A DNA stretch of 37,326 nt, taken from assembly GCA_002499445.1 (NCBI GenBank), contig DALS01000062.1, positions 1 through 37,326 of the forward strand, in the 5' to 3' direction. Position 1 is the first letter of the stretch. The number at the start of each line of letters is the position of its first letter. This document shows positions 1 to 8,865 of this stretch, in pieces. The translations under genes were made by a program, and so were the position numbers. This stretch comes from Methanosarcina sp. UBA293. Lineage in GTDB: Archaea > Halobacteriota > Methanosarcinia > Methanosarcinales > Methanosarcinaceae. The notes under the pieces are model-generated. The model was not told the origin of the DNA, ran no database searches, and saw nothing but the letters and a program-made list of their open reading frames with translations.

Positions 1-59
1 AATTAATGAGGGAGCACCAAAAATTGCATTCAGAAACAACTCTCAAAACCAGAGTTTCA

Positions 60-707
60 TTATGTTAAATTAAAGATGTTTATTAAACCTTTTGAGGTAA
101 GGTTCACTGCAAGAGCTGCAAGCAGAAGTCCCATGAGCCTTGTAAAAACCAGCATCCCGTTGTACCCTATGAATTTGTGAATTCTTCTTGAGAAGAATAA
201 GCCAAATAGGCAAAGCACAAATGTCAGTATGATCGATACAAGAATCAGTATTCTTTGCCCGATAGCTTCTGTGCTACCCATCAGGACAATTACCGTACTG
301 ATAGTACCCGGACCAGTTAGAAGTGGAAGACCTATTGGGAAAACCCAGACATCCGTGCGTTCCTGAGACTGGGAAATCTCTTCATCGGTTATGCTTTCTC
401 TTGAAACTTTGGCGTGCATCATATCAAAAGCAATGCTAAAGAGCAGGAGCCCACCTGCAACCCGCAGTGAATCTACGCTAATGCTGAATAACTTAAGTAT
501 CATACTTCCCGTTAGTGCAAAAAAAAGTGCAATTAAGCATGCAAGTGCAACTGATTTTTTTGCGATTTCGTTTTTTTCATCATGGGTCATTTTGCTGGTC
601 AGAGAGATGAAAGTTACGACTCCGCTTATGGGGTTGACAACTACAAAAATAGATATGAATGTATAGATGAAAAACCCGATGTTTTCAGTTATCATCTCAG
701 TTACCAT
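60..707 (-). CDS. MarC family integral membrane protein
   Basis: This is a MarC-type multi-pass inner membrane protein (about 215 aa), a family whose transport or stress role is not settled. The sequence shows about six hydrophobic segments and the family hallmarks 'FVVVNPISGVVTFISLT' near the N-terminus and 'PIGLPLLTGPGTISTVIVL' in the middle. The frame is open up to 755, but I chose the ATG at 707 because AGGAG lies six bases before it and because the upstream 16 residues are lysine-rich and unlike the family start. It stands alone, followed on the same strand by the cation exchanger with a gap of about 250 bp. No sign of damage. Confidence 0.85.
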   Translation of the reverse strand: MVTEMITENIGFFIYTFISIFVVVNPISGVVTFISLTSKMTHDEKNEIAKKSVALACLIALFFALTGSMILKLFSISVDSLRVAGGLLLFSIAFDMMHAKVSRESITDEEISQSQERTDVWVFPIGLPLLTGPGTISTVIVLMGSTEAIGQRILILVSIILTFVLCLFGLFFSRRIHKFIGYNGMLVFTRLMGLLLAALAVNLTSKGLINIFNLT

Positions 708-956
708 CTTTTTCTCCTGCTTTTTAATACACTTTAACTTTATATATAATTCCATTTTGTTATAAATTTACCTGCTCAAATTTTGTAAGATTTATTTTAG
801 GATTTTTCGGGCTTCAAGTCTGGCTATCAATATAATTTTCTATATATTTTTAAACTATTTATTTGTCAACAGGTTTTTGCTGATGATCCCCAAACCATTT
901 AATCTTTTGTATCTCTATGTTTGTCTCTATACTTCCTTGGGATTTTTAATAGGTTT

Positions 957-2267
957 TTATCCCATGCGAAGGAGCAGGACCATGAAACCTGTATAGAGAA
1001 GGAACAGGATAAACCCTTCAAACCTCTTGATTTCCCAGTCAGTACGGATATAAAGGAGGAGCAAAGCGCTTGTTATTAGCATGAAAGGTGCTATGTAGTA
1101 AATACTGATGCCAGTTGTTGTAATAGGGTGAACAAGACCTGAGCAACCCAAGATCAGAAGTATATTCGTAATATTTGATCCAATGATGTTTCCAAGGGCA
1201 ATGCCAGCATAGTTACTTCGAGCTGCAGATATAGTTACCATGAGTTCAGGGACTGAAGTTCCAACTGCAACAAGGCTAACTCCAATAAGTGTTTCTGGAA
1301 CTCTCAGTAACACAGCAAAGAAGATAGCCTGATCAACAAAAAATTTTGCTCCAAATATGATTGCAGCCCCACTTACTATCAGCTTGGAGATTTGTGTTAA
1401 AAGGCTGATTTCGGAAAGGGGTTCTTCTGTAGTATCTGGATCAATATTCTGCTGCCGGTCCATAGAATCAATATCTTCATATCTAGACTTGGATACAGAC
1501 TTGGTTCCTGACTCGGTCCAGTTTTCCTTTTCAGCCTTGAGTTCACTTTCGGTTTCCTTTTCAGTCTTGAGTTCACTTTCGGTCTCTTTTTCAGTCTTGA
1601 GTTCACTTTCGGTTTCCTTTTCAGTCTTGAGTTCACTTTCGGTTTCCTTTTCAATCCTTTTTCCGGTTCTCAAAGCATCGCTTTTTGAGCTTGCAGAACC
1701 TTCTTTTCTTTCTTCGTACCTCTGAACCTTGAACTTAAAAATTGATTTTAAATCAATAAGATATTCAAATTTGAGAAAATAAATCAGGAAGTCTTTAAAA
1801 TATACTTCTTCTCCATGTCTTTTCACCTTATTGAGCAGGAATAAAGGATAGGTGATGTATAATAGAATTAAAATTAAAGCTTCTAGCCTCGAAATTCTAA
1901 AGTCAAGCATAAAAAGGAAAAGGAGAAAGGAGGAAAAGAGCATTATATAACCATCCCTTCTCAACATAACCTCTTCAGTTTTTATACTTTTAAGGAGAGC
2001 AGCCGTGCTTGCAATTAGCCCTATATTGGCAATGTTTGACCCAAGTATGTTTCCTAATACTATCCCGCTTGCTTGCTGAAAAGATGCTGTCAGAGCAGCT
2101 GCAAGCTCAGGCACTGACGTGCCAACTGACACAAGTGTCAATCCTATTATGAATTCGGATACTCCAACCTTTCTTGCAATTTGGGAAGAGGTAAATACAA
2201 AAAGATCTGCTCCTTTTATGAGCGATACAAGACCTATAAAAAATATAAGTATGTTAACTGCAGGCAC
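957..2267 (-). CDS. CaCA family Na+/Ca2+-type cation exchanger
   Basis: Membrane antiporter of the Ca2+:cation antiporter superfamily (YrbG-like), expected to swap Ca2+ or another cation for Na+ or H+. Both internally duplicated alpha repeats are present: 'VSVGTSVPELAAALTAS' around residue 50 with 'GNILGSNIANIGLI', and 'VAVGTSVPELMVTI' around residue 340 with 'GNIIGSNITNILLI'. Each half has about five membrane segments. At 436 aa it is longer than the usual ~320 aa because the central hydrophilic loop (roughly residues 170-290) is enlarged by a Glu/Lys/Thr-rich tandem repeat. The start is a GTG with no clear Shine-Dalgarno; no in-frame ATG lies just upstream. The ion specificity cannot be read from sequence. 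Confidence 0.88.
   Translation of the reverse strand: MPAVNILIFFIGLVSLIKGADLFVFTSSQIARKVGVSEFIIGLTLVSVGTSVPELAAALTASFQQASGIVLGNILGSNIANIGLIASTAALLKSIKTEEVMLRRDGYIMLFSSFLLFLFMLDFRISRLEALILILLYITYPLFLLNKVKRHGEEVYFKDFLIYFLKFEYLIDLKSIFKFKVQRYEERKEGSASSKSDALRTGKRIEKETESELKTEKETESELKTEKETESELKTEKETESELKAEKENWTESGTKSVSKSRYEDIDSMDRQQNIDPDTTEEPLSEISLLTQISKLIVSGAAIIFGAKFFVDQAIFFAVLLRVPETLIGVSLVAVGTSVPELMVTISAARSNYAGIALGNIIGSNITNILLILGCSGLVHPITTTGISIYYIAPFMLITSALLLLYIRTDWEIKRFEGFILFLLYTGFMVLLLRMG
1531..1650 (-). repeat. Four 30-bp tandem repeats inside the exchanger gene
   Basis: Four consecutive 30-bp units (1531-1560, 1561-1590, 1591-1620, 1621-1650) differ at only a few bases. Each codes for ten residues of the type ETESELKTEK, so copy-number change keeps the frame. 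They lie in the cytoplasmic loop between the two CaCA halves. Confidence 0.95.
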
Positions 2268-2400
2268 ATTGAAATATGAACCAAATAATTATTAAAATAT
2301 ATCTTAAAATATAAAATTTGCCTGATAGAAACTTGTTACTCTTAAATATCTATAAAAAGTCTCGAAAAGTATGCAAAAATAAGTTATACAGGGAAATGCT

Positions 2401-2970
2401 TCAAATAAGCTTCAATTCCATCTCATGACAGCTTTCTTTCTGGCCGCATATATCTTCTACCCGTTTAATTGGTTGAAAGCCAATTTTTTCATATAATTGT
2501 ATTGCAGGACGATTATTTACGTTGACATATAACAGAATGGATGATACTCTATTTACCTTCATCTCTTTTATAGTGAACCTTAATAGCCTCTCAGCAAAAC
2601 CCCTACCTCTGAAATTTCTGTCAATTGCAATTGATGATATCACCGATTGCTTCTCAAAGCCTTTTAGAGAAAGATACGGCTTCAGATAATAGGAGCAGTA
2701 GCCTGCGATTCTATTGTTATCTTTGATAATATAAAAAGTACTTCTACAATTCTTGGAATATTTTATGAGGGTTTCCGAGCTTTGATTCTCAAAGCCTTCG
2801 TCATAGATTCTAAGAACTTCAGGAAGCATAGAGTCCTCTATAGACGAAATATTTTCTTTCTCTATCGATTTCCATTGTCTTAATAAAAAACTACCCGCAG
2901 TATCTCGCAGCAGCTTCTTAAAACTTATTAAGTATATAAATAATCGATTGTGAATTTTCGTAATATCCAT
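2401..2970 (-). CDS. GNAT family N-acetyltransferase
   Basis: A 189-residue acetyl-CoA-dependent acyltransferase of the GNAT/RimI type. The acetyl-CoA pyrophosphate-binding motif is visible as 'IAIDRNFRGRGFAERLL' (R-x-x-G-x-G/A), followed by 'LLYVNVNNRPAIQLYEKIGF', the family's C-terminal beta4/alpha4 and 'Y-E-K-x-G-F' signature. The first ~45 residues are not part of the catalytic fold and may be an extra N-terminal segment. Substrate is unknown; RimI-like protein alpha-acetylation is possible, but the neighbours give no support. Single gene on the minus strand. Confidence 0.85.
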   Translation of the reverse strand: MDITKIHNRLFIYLISFKKLLRDTAGSFLLRQWKSIEKENISSIEDSMLPEVLRIYDEGFENQSSETLIKYSKNCRSTFYIIKDNNRIAGYCSYYLKPYLSLKGFEKQSVISSIAIDRNFRGRGFAERLLRFTIKEMKVNRVSSILLYVNVNNRPAIQLYEKIGFQPIKRVEDICGQKESCHEMELKLI

Positions 2971-3633
2971 AAAATCACTCTTAAGTAAGCCGCTGGTGAG
3001 AATGTCTCTAAGAAATTTATAATTTCAAACCATTAAAACTTATTACCTTAAAGGAAACAGAAGTTTTCCACGACTAGATGATTAATATATATAAATCATT
3101 GGTACCCTCTCATTAATTAGTTGATCTTTTGGTGAGTTGATATTGTGTGAAAATTTTAGTTTAAACAATCTGCTAGCGTCGATCGAAAAATACCGAAATT
3201 GGATTTCAAACATAAGTATTCCTTTTTAATCCGAAATTAATGATTAATATTATATTCCATTATTTATTATGTTATTCATATTAATCATATTAATTTATAT
3301 TATTTTGGCTACTATTTTTATATTTGAACTGACATACTCCTGTTGAAATTAATCTATGATTGATTTTTATATAATTTGAATTAATAGATATCCCTATTAA
3401 TAAGAATTTGAAAAGGGCCAGCTAGATGTCAGTCTCCTTGCCTGCAGCTGGGGTAATTGAATTTAAGGCGGAAATTATTGCAGATATGTGGGGTACTCTG
3501 CTGAGAAAGTATTAATGGCAAAAGGGGACGGCCTTTTCTTTGTGGAATTCTGTATACAGCAGCTGGAGTTATGCCTGATCCTGATAATGCGCAAAGGGAC
3601 AGAGCTGGTAGAAAAAAATTGGGGGAAAAAGTA
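2971..3633. other. AT-rich intergenic region and possible long leader of the ferritin-like gene
   Basis: From 2971 to about 3400 the DNA is strongly AT-rich with no convincing gene. A TATA-like stretch (TTTTATATAATT) sits near 3366. From about 3420 the composition becomes more coding-like. The reading frame of the ferritin-like gene is open from about 3505 and could be entered at an ATG at 3571, and a 29-codon ORF (3426-3515) precedes it. I recognise none of these peptides. Confidence 0.5.
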
Positions 3634-4896
3634 ATGGCACAATTCAGACCTTTTGATATGGATAGTATTCCGATAGAAGAGCAGTTTATGAACTGGAAGG
3701 AAATCGTCAAACCTCCGTATGACAAAAGATCGGTCGATGCATACACCCGAACCCGGGTAATTCTGATGAACGGAATTGAGAATAATTCAGTCCTTACGTC
3801 TCATGCTATAGAGCGAATGATGAATGCCGACCCGGAGGTAAAACGCAAAATGGCAGAAATAAGGCGTGTGGACTCCATGCAGCAGCAGACGGTCAACTGG
3901 CTGAACCCTGCCAACCAGACTATCATAGAGACCACACTTGGTTATGAACAGGTAGCTGTCGACCTTACTGCAAACCTTGCCAAAAACGAGCCTGATCCAT
4001 ATGTAAAGCAGACCTTGGACTTTGCGCTGCTTGAGGACTTCGACCACCTTTATCGCTACAGTTGCCTATATAACTACATGGAAAAAGGCGACCCTGAGTT
4101 TATTGTTCAGGGCAAGACCGAGATAAAACCGGCAAGACCAACGGTTGCTCACCACCGTCATCCTGACGACACCATTCGCAGGCATTACGATAAAGACAAA
4201 GCTGATATTAAAACTAAAATGAACTATCTCACCATTGTTTCAGGCGAGCAGCAGACCGAACTTTTCTACAAGTCCCACGGTAACATGTATTCGGACGAAC
4301 TCGCAAGACAGCTTTACTCTGAGATTGCCGATGTTGAAGAAGAGCATGTGACCCAGTATGGGCTGCTCGGCGATCCGCGTGAAACGATGCTCGAAAAAGC
4401 TGCACTAATGCAGCTCTGTGAGGCGTATATTTATTTCTCATGTGCACAGACTGAAACCGATCCCAGAATTAAAGCTATCTGGGAAAATTTTGCAAAAATG
4501 GAGATCTCGCACTTTGAAAGCTGCGCCCATCTCCTTGAGAAATACGAAGGCAGGGACATCAGTGAAATCGTAAAAGCTGATAAAATAGAACCACTGGTCG
4601 TTTTTGAGCCGAATAAACAGTATGTAAATAAGGTAATCGATGAGCAGCTTGACATCATGCCTTCTGGTACGGAGTACAAACGGCTCAGTGAACTGGCTGA
4701 TACATGGGCAAGCTTTAAGTTCCAGTGGAAGGTGAACGGAGCTGGTGTGCCGAGTGAAGAGGTAATCAGCAAAGCAAACAGTGAACTGGCTCAGCGGGAT
4801 CAGGCTAAGAACATCCAGCAGTTTAAGAATCAGTTAGCCCAGCGTACAGAAAGTGTAATGTCTTCACAAAGAGGAAAAATGATGCCTCACCCCTGA
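3634..4896 (+). CDS. Ferritin-like (di-iron-type) protein of unknown function
   Basis: A 420-residue soluble, mostly helical protein. I do not recognise a named family member, but the pattern of metal-binding motifs resembles ferritin-like four-helix di-iron proteins: 'LLEDFDHLYRY', then 'EIADVEEEHVTQYG' (E-x-x-H), 'LCEAYIYFSC', and 'FAKMEISHFESCAHLLEKYEG' (E-x-x-H). An N-terminal ~110 residues and a C-terminal ~90 residue Gln-rich tail flank this core. The ATG at 3634 is chosen because GGGGGA lies seven bases upstream; the frame is open farther and an ATG at 3571 is an alternative that would add 21 basic residues. A hairpin follows the stop. A role in oxygen, peroxide or iron handling is inference only. 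Confidence 0.7.
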   Translation: MAQFRPFDMDSIPIEEQFMNWKEIVKPPYDKRSVDAYTRTRVILMNGIENNSVLTSHAIERMMNADPEVKRKMAEIRRVDSMQQQTVNWLNPANQTIIETTLGYEQVAVDLTANLAKNEPDPYVKQTLDFALLEDFDHLYRYSCLYNYMEKGDPEFIVQGKTEIKPARPTVAHHRHPDDTIRRHYDKDKADIKTKMNYLTIVSGEQQTELFYKSHGNMYSDELARQLYSEIADVEEEHVTQYGLLGDPRETMLEKAALMQLCEAYIYFSCAQTETDPRIKAIWENFAKMEISHFESCAHLLEKYEGRDISEIVKADKIEPLVVFEPNKQYVNKVIDEQLDIMPSGTEYKRLSELADTWASFKFQWKVNGAGVPSEEVISKANSELAQRDQAKNIQQFKNQLAQRTESVMSSQRGKMMPHP

Positions 4897-4971
4897 TATC
4901 ATTTTATTCAGGATGTTTTGTAAGGTGTCTTTTGATTCCAGTATAGGAAAACCATTTTATTCTGAGGTACA

Positions 4972-4989
4972 GGGCGTTATTTGACGCCC
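4972..4989 (+). terminator. Hairpin after the ferritin-like gene
   Basis: GGGCGT-TATTTG-ACGCCC forms a 6-bp G+C-rich stem with a six-base loop about 75 bp after the stop, followed by ATTCTTTAATT. It fits a transcription terminator or mRNA 3'-end structure. Confidence 0.55.
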
Positions 4990-5668
4990 ATTCTTTAATT
5001 AAAGTGACCTGAAGTAACCTTTTTAATTCAGATAACTAGTTTAATCTATTTTTAATTTAGTTTGCTTAATCTGACTTATTCTTGGGACTCTATTTCTGCT
5101 CAATAATTTTAAAATATTATACATTATTGTTAATATTGTACAGCCTGTGTTTATTTGGGTTAACTTACCTTAAGTACCTGCCAATCCAAGCTATACGTCT
5201 AAACTCTCTAAACCCGATTTTGTACCTTATGTCATGTATAATAGCTCTTTGTTACCCATTATTAAAAACAAGTACATGCCTAAGGAGACAGGGCATAGTG
5301 TTTATCAAGCAATGGACACAAGGAAAAAATATTAAGAATTGTCACTTTTCCTCTTCCGCACAAGCTGGATACAGGTGTAGGCAATTCCAAGCTTGCATCC
5401 TTCGGGAACAGTTCCACAATGAACAGAATGACTCAATAGAATTCTGAACACCAGACACGCATAAATATAGCTCTGGAATATCGTTCAAACCTATTCAAAC
5501 TTCATGACAGTTTTCAATAAATTATAAAAATATGTTGTGTAGTAAACTAAAGTAAATTAAACTAAATTAAACTAAACTAAACTAAACTAAACTAAACTAA
5601 ACTAAACTAAACTAAACTATTAACTACCCCTCACTACCCCTGAAAAACAACCCAGGAAGAAAATAAAA
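4990..5668. other. Intergenic region, no supported gene
   Basis: About 680 bp between the ferritin-like gene and pepD. The only open frames are hydrophobic or low-complexity, lack ribosome sites and match nothing I know. Its 3' part carries the pentanucleotide repeat listed separately. Confidence 0.5.
5543..5619 (+). repeat. ACTAA pentanucleotide repeat upstream of pepD
   Basis: About ten perfect ACTAA units (5571-5618), preceded by degenerate copies back to about 5543. The array ends roughly 50 bp before the pepD start, so it lies in the promoter or 5' leader. Confidence 0.95.
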
Positions 5669-7204
5669 TTGATCCCTATGCACCCGAAGACTAAACAGAT
5701 CCTCCAAGTATTTGAAGAGATCAATAAAATCCCGAGGCGCTCAAAGCATGAAGCACAGATTTCCCTCTGGCTGCAGGAGTGGGGCAGGTCAAGAGGCTTT
5801 GAGGTAAAAGCCGATTCCCTGAATAATGTGCTTATCAAAATCCCTCCAACGCCCGGATATGAGAATTCTCCCACACTTATTCTCCAGGGACATATGGATA
5901 TGGTCTGCGAGAAATGTAAAGAATCCGGGCACGATTTTTCCAGGGACCCTATAAGATGCGTTTATGACGGAGAATGGCTGCGGGGAGACGGAACTTCCAT
6001 AGGTGCGGATAATGGGATTGCACTTGCTATCGGGTTGGTGTTGGCAGACGCAGGGAAGAAAGGAGAAATCGGGCATCCTCCGCTTGAGCTGCTTTTTACG
6101 GTAGATGAGGAAACAGGTTTGACAGGAGCGAAAGGACTTGAAGCCGGTTTTTTTGAAGGAAAGATACTTCTGAATCTTGACTCTGAGGATGAAGGCGTTT
6201 TTGTGATAGGGTGTGCAGGCGGGCAGAATTCGCTCATCACGCTTCCTGTTCAATGGGAACGGTTAGATTTTGAAAAAGAGAATTTGTTCGGGCTTTTCAG
6301 GCTCTCGGTTGAAGGACTGGAGGGCGGGCATTCAGGGGTTGAGATCAACAAACAGCGTGCAAACGCAATACAGCTGCTCTCCCAGGCACTGATTGGACTT
6401 AGGCACAGGCTTGGGCCGGAGAATTTAAGGCTTGTCCTAATAAACGGGGGCAGTGTCCATAACGCAATTCCTAGTACAGCAGAGGCTTTTATCGCACTGC
6501 GCAGAGAAAAATTCGAAAAAACTGAAAAAACCTTATCATGCCTTAGAAAGACTTTTCAGACCGAATACGAGAAAACTGACCCAGGTCTTAACCTAAATTT
6601 CGAAGCAATTAACAGGGAAATAATCTTTGAAGTTGCGGGATATAAGATTACCGGAGAGGAAGTATCCTCCATCCCTGTATTTTCAGCAAGGACTGAAGGG
6701 AAGCTTATAGGTCTGCTTCTTGGGCTGCCGCATGGGGTTTACAGGATGTCTGATACTATACAGGGGCTTGTTGAGACTTCAAATAACCTTGCGACTGTGC
6801 GGACGGCTGAAAACGAAATAGTTATCATATCAAGCCAGCGTAGTTCAAATAATCCCAGACTGGCAGAAATCACCGGAAAGGTGGAAGCTGTGTCAAAGCT
6901 CGCAGGCGCATGGATTGGACACGAGTCAGGATATCCTGCCTGGGAACCCGACTTGAAATCCGAACTGCTCTTAAAATGCAGGCAGGTTTATTCTGAAACT
7001 TTTGGAAAAGAGCCTGAGATCAAAGTGATTCATGCAGGGCTTGAGTGCGGGATAATCGGTTCGGTACATGATGATATGGAAATGATTTCTCTTGGACCGA
7101 CGATCAAAGACCCGCATTGCCCCTCAGAAAGAATTTTCATTCCTTCCATTGAGAAAGTCTGGATTTTTCTGGAAAATCTGCTGAAAAGCTATCGTTGTTC
7201 ATAA
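5669..7204 (+). CDS. pepD: PepD-type aminoacyl-histidine dipeptidase (M20 metallopeptidase)
   Basis: Cytosolic di-zinc peptidase of the M20C (Xaa-His dipeptidase, carnosinase-like) family that cleaves dipeptides. Ligands and catalytic residues are visible: 'QGHMDMV' (H75, D77), 'GADNG' (D114, bridging), 'DEETGLTG' (E147 catalytic base, E148 ligand), 'NLDSEDEG' (D171) and a C-terminal His in 'DPHCPSE'. The dimerisation lid lies between about residues 195 and 400. The length (511 aa) is close to the bacterial enzyme. The start is a TTG: AGGAAGA sits eight bases before it, while the ATG three codons later is too far. It has no operon partner; a hairpin separates it from the convergent DUF1269 gene. 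Confidence 0.9.
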   Translation: MIPMHPKTKQILQVFEEINKIPRRSKHEAQISLWLQEWGRSRGFEVKADSLNNVLIKIPPTPGYENSPTLILQGHMDMVCEKCKESGHDFSRDPIRCVYDGEWLRGDGTSIGADNGIALAIGLVLADAGKKGEIGHPPLELLFTVDEETGLTGAKGLEAGFFEGKILLNLDSEDEGVFVIGCAGGQNSLITLPVQWERLDFEKENLFGLFRLSVEGLEGGHSGVEINKQRANAIQLLSQALIGLRHRLGPENLRLVLINGGSVHNAIPSTAEAFIALRREKFEKTEKTLSCLRKTFQTEYEKTDPGLNLNFEAINREIIFEVAGYKITGEEVSSIPVFSARTEGKLIGLLLGLPHGVYRMSDTIQGLVETSNNLATVRTAENEIVIISSQRSSNNPRLAEITGKVEAVSKLAGAWIGHESGYPAWEPDLKSELLLKCRQVYSETFGKEPEIKVIHAGLECGIIGSVHDDMEMISLGPTIKDPHCPSERIFIPSIEKVWIFLENLLKSYRCS

Positions 7205-7276
7205 TTTAGCTTCTTGGGCTTTTTATAATCCATCTTTTTCTTGCCTCATTGTTAGCTTTGGAATAATAAACAGACT

Positions 7277-7298
7277 GCCAGAGAGCAGATCCTCTGGC
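7277..7298. terminator. Hairpin between convergent genes
   Basis: GCCAGAG and CTCTGGC form a perfect 7-bp stem with an eight-base loop, midway between the convergent pepD and DUF1269 genes. It could end transcription from both sides. Confidence 0.6.
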
Positions 7299-7329
7299 GA
7301 AATTGAGTTTCATTTATTTTATTGTCAAT

Positions 7330-7818
7330 TTATTCTTCGGCAAACGCTGCCCGAAGCCTGTCTTCCTCCTCTTTGGACAGGTTGGAAGCAATTATCTCGA
7401 ACTTCATCCCCTTGGCGGCTTCTGCTATTCTATCCTTCACTGCGCCGCTGGTCATCAAAAAAAGGGCTGACGTCCCTTCAGTCACTTTACTGCGGACAGA
7501 TTTGATAAATTCATCATTAATTCCAATATCGGTCATTGAGCCTGTCAATGCTCCCACTGTAGCCCCAACTGCCAGACCGAGTATCGGGACAAAAAAGATC
7601 AGGCCGAACAACATACCCCAAAAAGCGCCGCTCAGTGCCCCTGAACCTGTTAAATCATGTAACTGTTGGGTTTTTGGCTTCTTTTTTCCCTCTGGCCAGG
7701 TAACGATAGCTGCATCATGCAAGTTAATCAAATGCTGCTTGCTCAGGTCTTTAATCACATCAAGTGCCTTTTGGGCGCCATCAGCGGTTTCAAACCTCAG
7801 AACTGTTAAAGTTGCCAT
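7330..7818 (-). CDS. DUF1269 family membrane protein
   Basis: A 162-residue protein of the DUF1269 family, function unknown. It has an N-terminal alpha/beta part ('ATLTVLRFETADGAQKAL...'), a central hydrophobic glycine-rich hairpin at about residues 60-95 ('GALSGAFWGMLFGLIFFVP', then 'GLAVGATVGALTGSM', a glycine-zipper-like membrane insert) and a C-terminal alpha/beta part ending in charged helix 'LSKEEEDRLRAAFAEE'. The start ATG has a strong AAAGGAGG site. The repeated halves around a membrane hairpin are typical of this family. Monocistronic, convergent with pepD. Confidence 0.85.
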   Translation of the reverse strand: MATLTVLRFETADGAQKALDVIKDLSKQHLINLHDAAIVTWPEGKKKPKTQQLHDLTGSGALSGAFWGMLFGLIFFVPILGLAVGATVGALTGSMTDIGINDEFIKSVRSKVTEGTSALFLMTSGAVKDRIAEAAKGMKFEIIASNLSKEEEDRLRAAFAEE

Positions 7819-8535
7819 TACTCAAACCTCCTTTTATGCCATATGCTTGGTTTATTTTATGTTCCATGTCAATTAACCAATAAAGGTGAAATCGTTACTT
7901 CCACTATCTATTATATGTTTTGGAAAACCTGGGTTAATCATCTCTTTTGCCGAGGTTACACTTTCCTATTATCTTAATATGAAGCAGTACAGTATCCGGG
8001 AAAAAGCCCTACTTGAGCTCCTCAAACATTTTTGTACAAGGGGTCAGGGAATAGCCAGTTTGTTATAGGAGAGCCTGAAGTATTACTTTTCATGTTGTGT
8101 CTTATGCGATCGCTACCTATCTTGACGTACCAATACCTTTCAACAGATTGCGCTATCCACAGGAGATGAATCAATTAGAGTTCCCTTTTTTGAATACTAT
8201 CGGTCTCAACCAAGAGGCTGAGAATTCTTCAGTTGTCTGTCTTATTATGAAAACTGCTTGCCAGGTATCTACGATTAATTTGATGTTTTTAATCCCCTAC
8301 ATAACCTTTGAGATTTCCCCAAGCTCGCTGTTCAATAATTCATTTTATATAATTACTCTTTTATATATTATTTTATGCATGTCTATTAATTTTACCGGGT
8401 CTGCAGGGTAGGATTAGTCTTTAAATTGAAGATATCCTTTCTTTCTTGCTAATCCTATTGAGCTATCCGAAAATCAGCGATATATGTTGAAAAATTAAGA
8501 TGGATCATGATTTTATGAATATTCTTTCTTGTTGT
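7819..8535. other. Gene-poor region, possible regulator remnant
   Basis: About 720 bp without an intact gene. At 7979-8068 a 29-codon plus-strand ORF (MKQYSIREKALLELLKHF...) resembles the N-terminus of a winged-helix regulator of the type 'REKALLxLLKxF ... GIA', but it stops at once and has no ribosome site. The remainder shows nothing I can support. Confidence 0.3.
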
Positions 8536-8842
8536 TTATGTCCTATTGTAAAAGTTATAGCATAACAACACCTTTCGGATAGTAAGAAGTATGGAAGCAG
8601 CATGCCTCCGAGTCCAAATACGAAATTCCAGTAAAGAAGAGCAAGAAACAAAAAAGCAGGAGACAATTGCAGGCCTTTTCCCATAAGTGACGGAAAAGAA
8701 CGTTTTCTGTAAGTACGTCGACAGCAAAGATAATGACAATGACTGCAAGAGCACCTAAAGGTCCATACTTGAAAAGCGCAAGCACTATTGGAGGAATAGA
8801 AGCTATAACCAGACCAATATAGGGGATTGTTGATTCATGATT
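8536..8842 (-). pseudogene. C-terminal remnant of an AI-2E/PerM family transporter, two frameshifts
   Basis: Reading the minus strand from 8836 gives 'ESTIPYIGLVIASIPPIV' and then 'LALFKYGPLGALAVIVII' and 'FAVDVLTENVLF', the conserved C-terminal core of AI-2E/PerM permeases. The frame then slips by one base near 8700 and continues as 'PSLMGKGLQLSPAFLFLALL' and 'YWNFVFGLGGMLL', then slips again near 8600 to 'SILLTIRKVLL' before a stop at 8536. Together these make an uninterrupted family match across three frames. The N-terminal ~230 residues are absent; the remnant begins right after the sulfatase stop codon. This is a decayed gene, not a functional one. Confidence 0.85.
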
Positions 8843-8865
8843 AATGTTGATTCTGGCTGTATCGT

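Noticed and set aside
1357..1725. Ser/Leu-rich ORF opposite the exchanger loop
   Set aside because: It is the antisense reading of the 30-bp repeats, which are open in several frames because the unit length is a multiple of three.
3429..3746. 105-residue minus-strand ORF overlapping the ferritin-like gene
   Set aside because: Antisense of coding-like DNA, without ribosome site or motifs.
5082..5447. 121-residue plus-strand ORF with hydrophobic N-terminus
   Set aside because: No ribosome site, odd composition, Leu/Ile-rich low-complexity translation of AT-rich DNA and no family likeness. A second frame in the same DNA is open as well, so neither is convincing.
7322..7876. 184-residue plus-strand ORF opposite DUF1269
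   Set aside because: Ser/Pro-rich antisense reading; the DUF1269 gene on the other strand has a perfect ribosome site and family match.
8097..8411. 104-residue plus-strand ORF
   Set aside because: Lacks a ribosome site and known motifs; the C-terminal half is translated AT-rich sequence.
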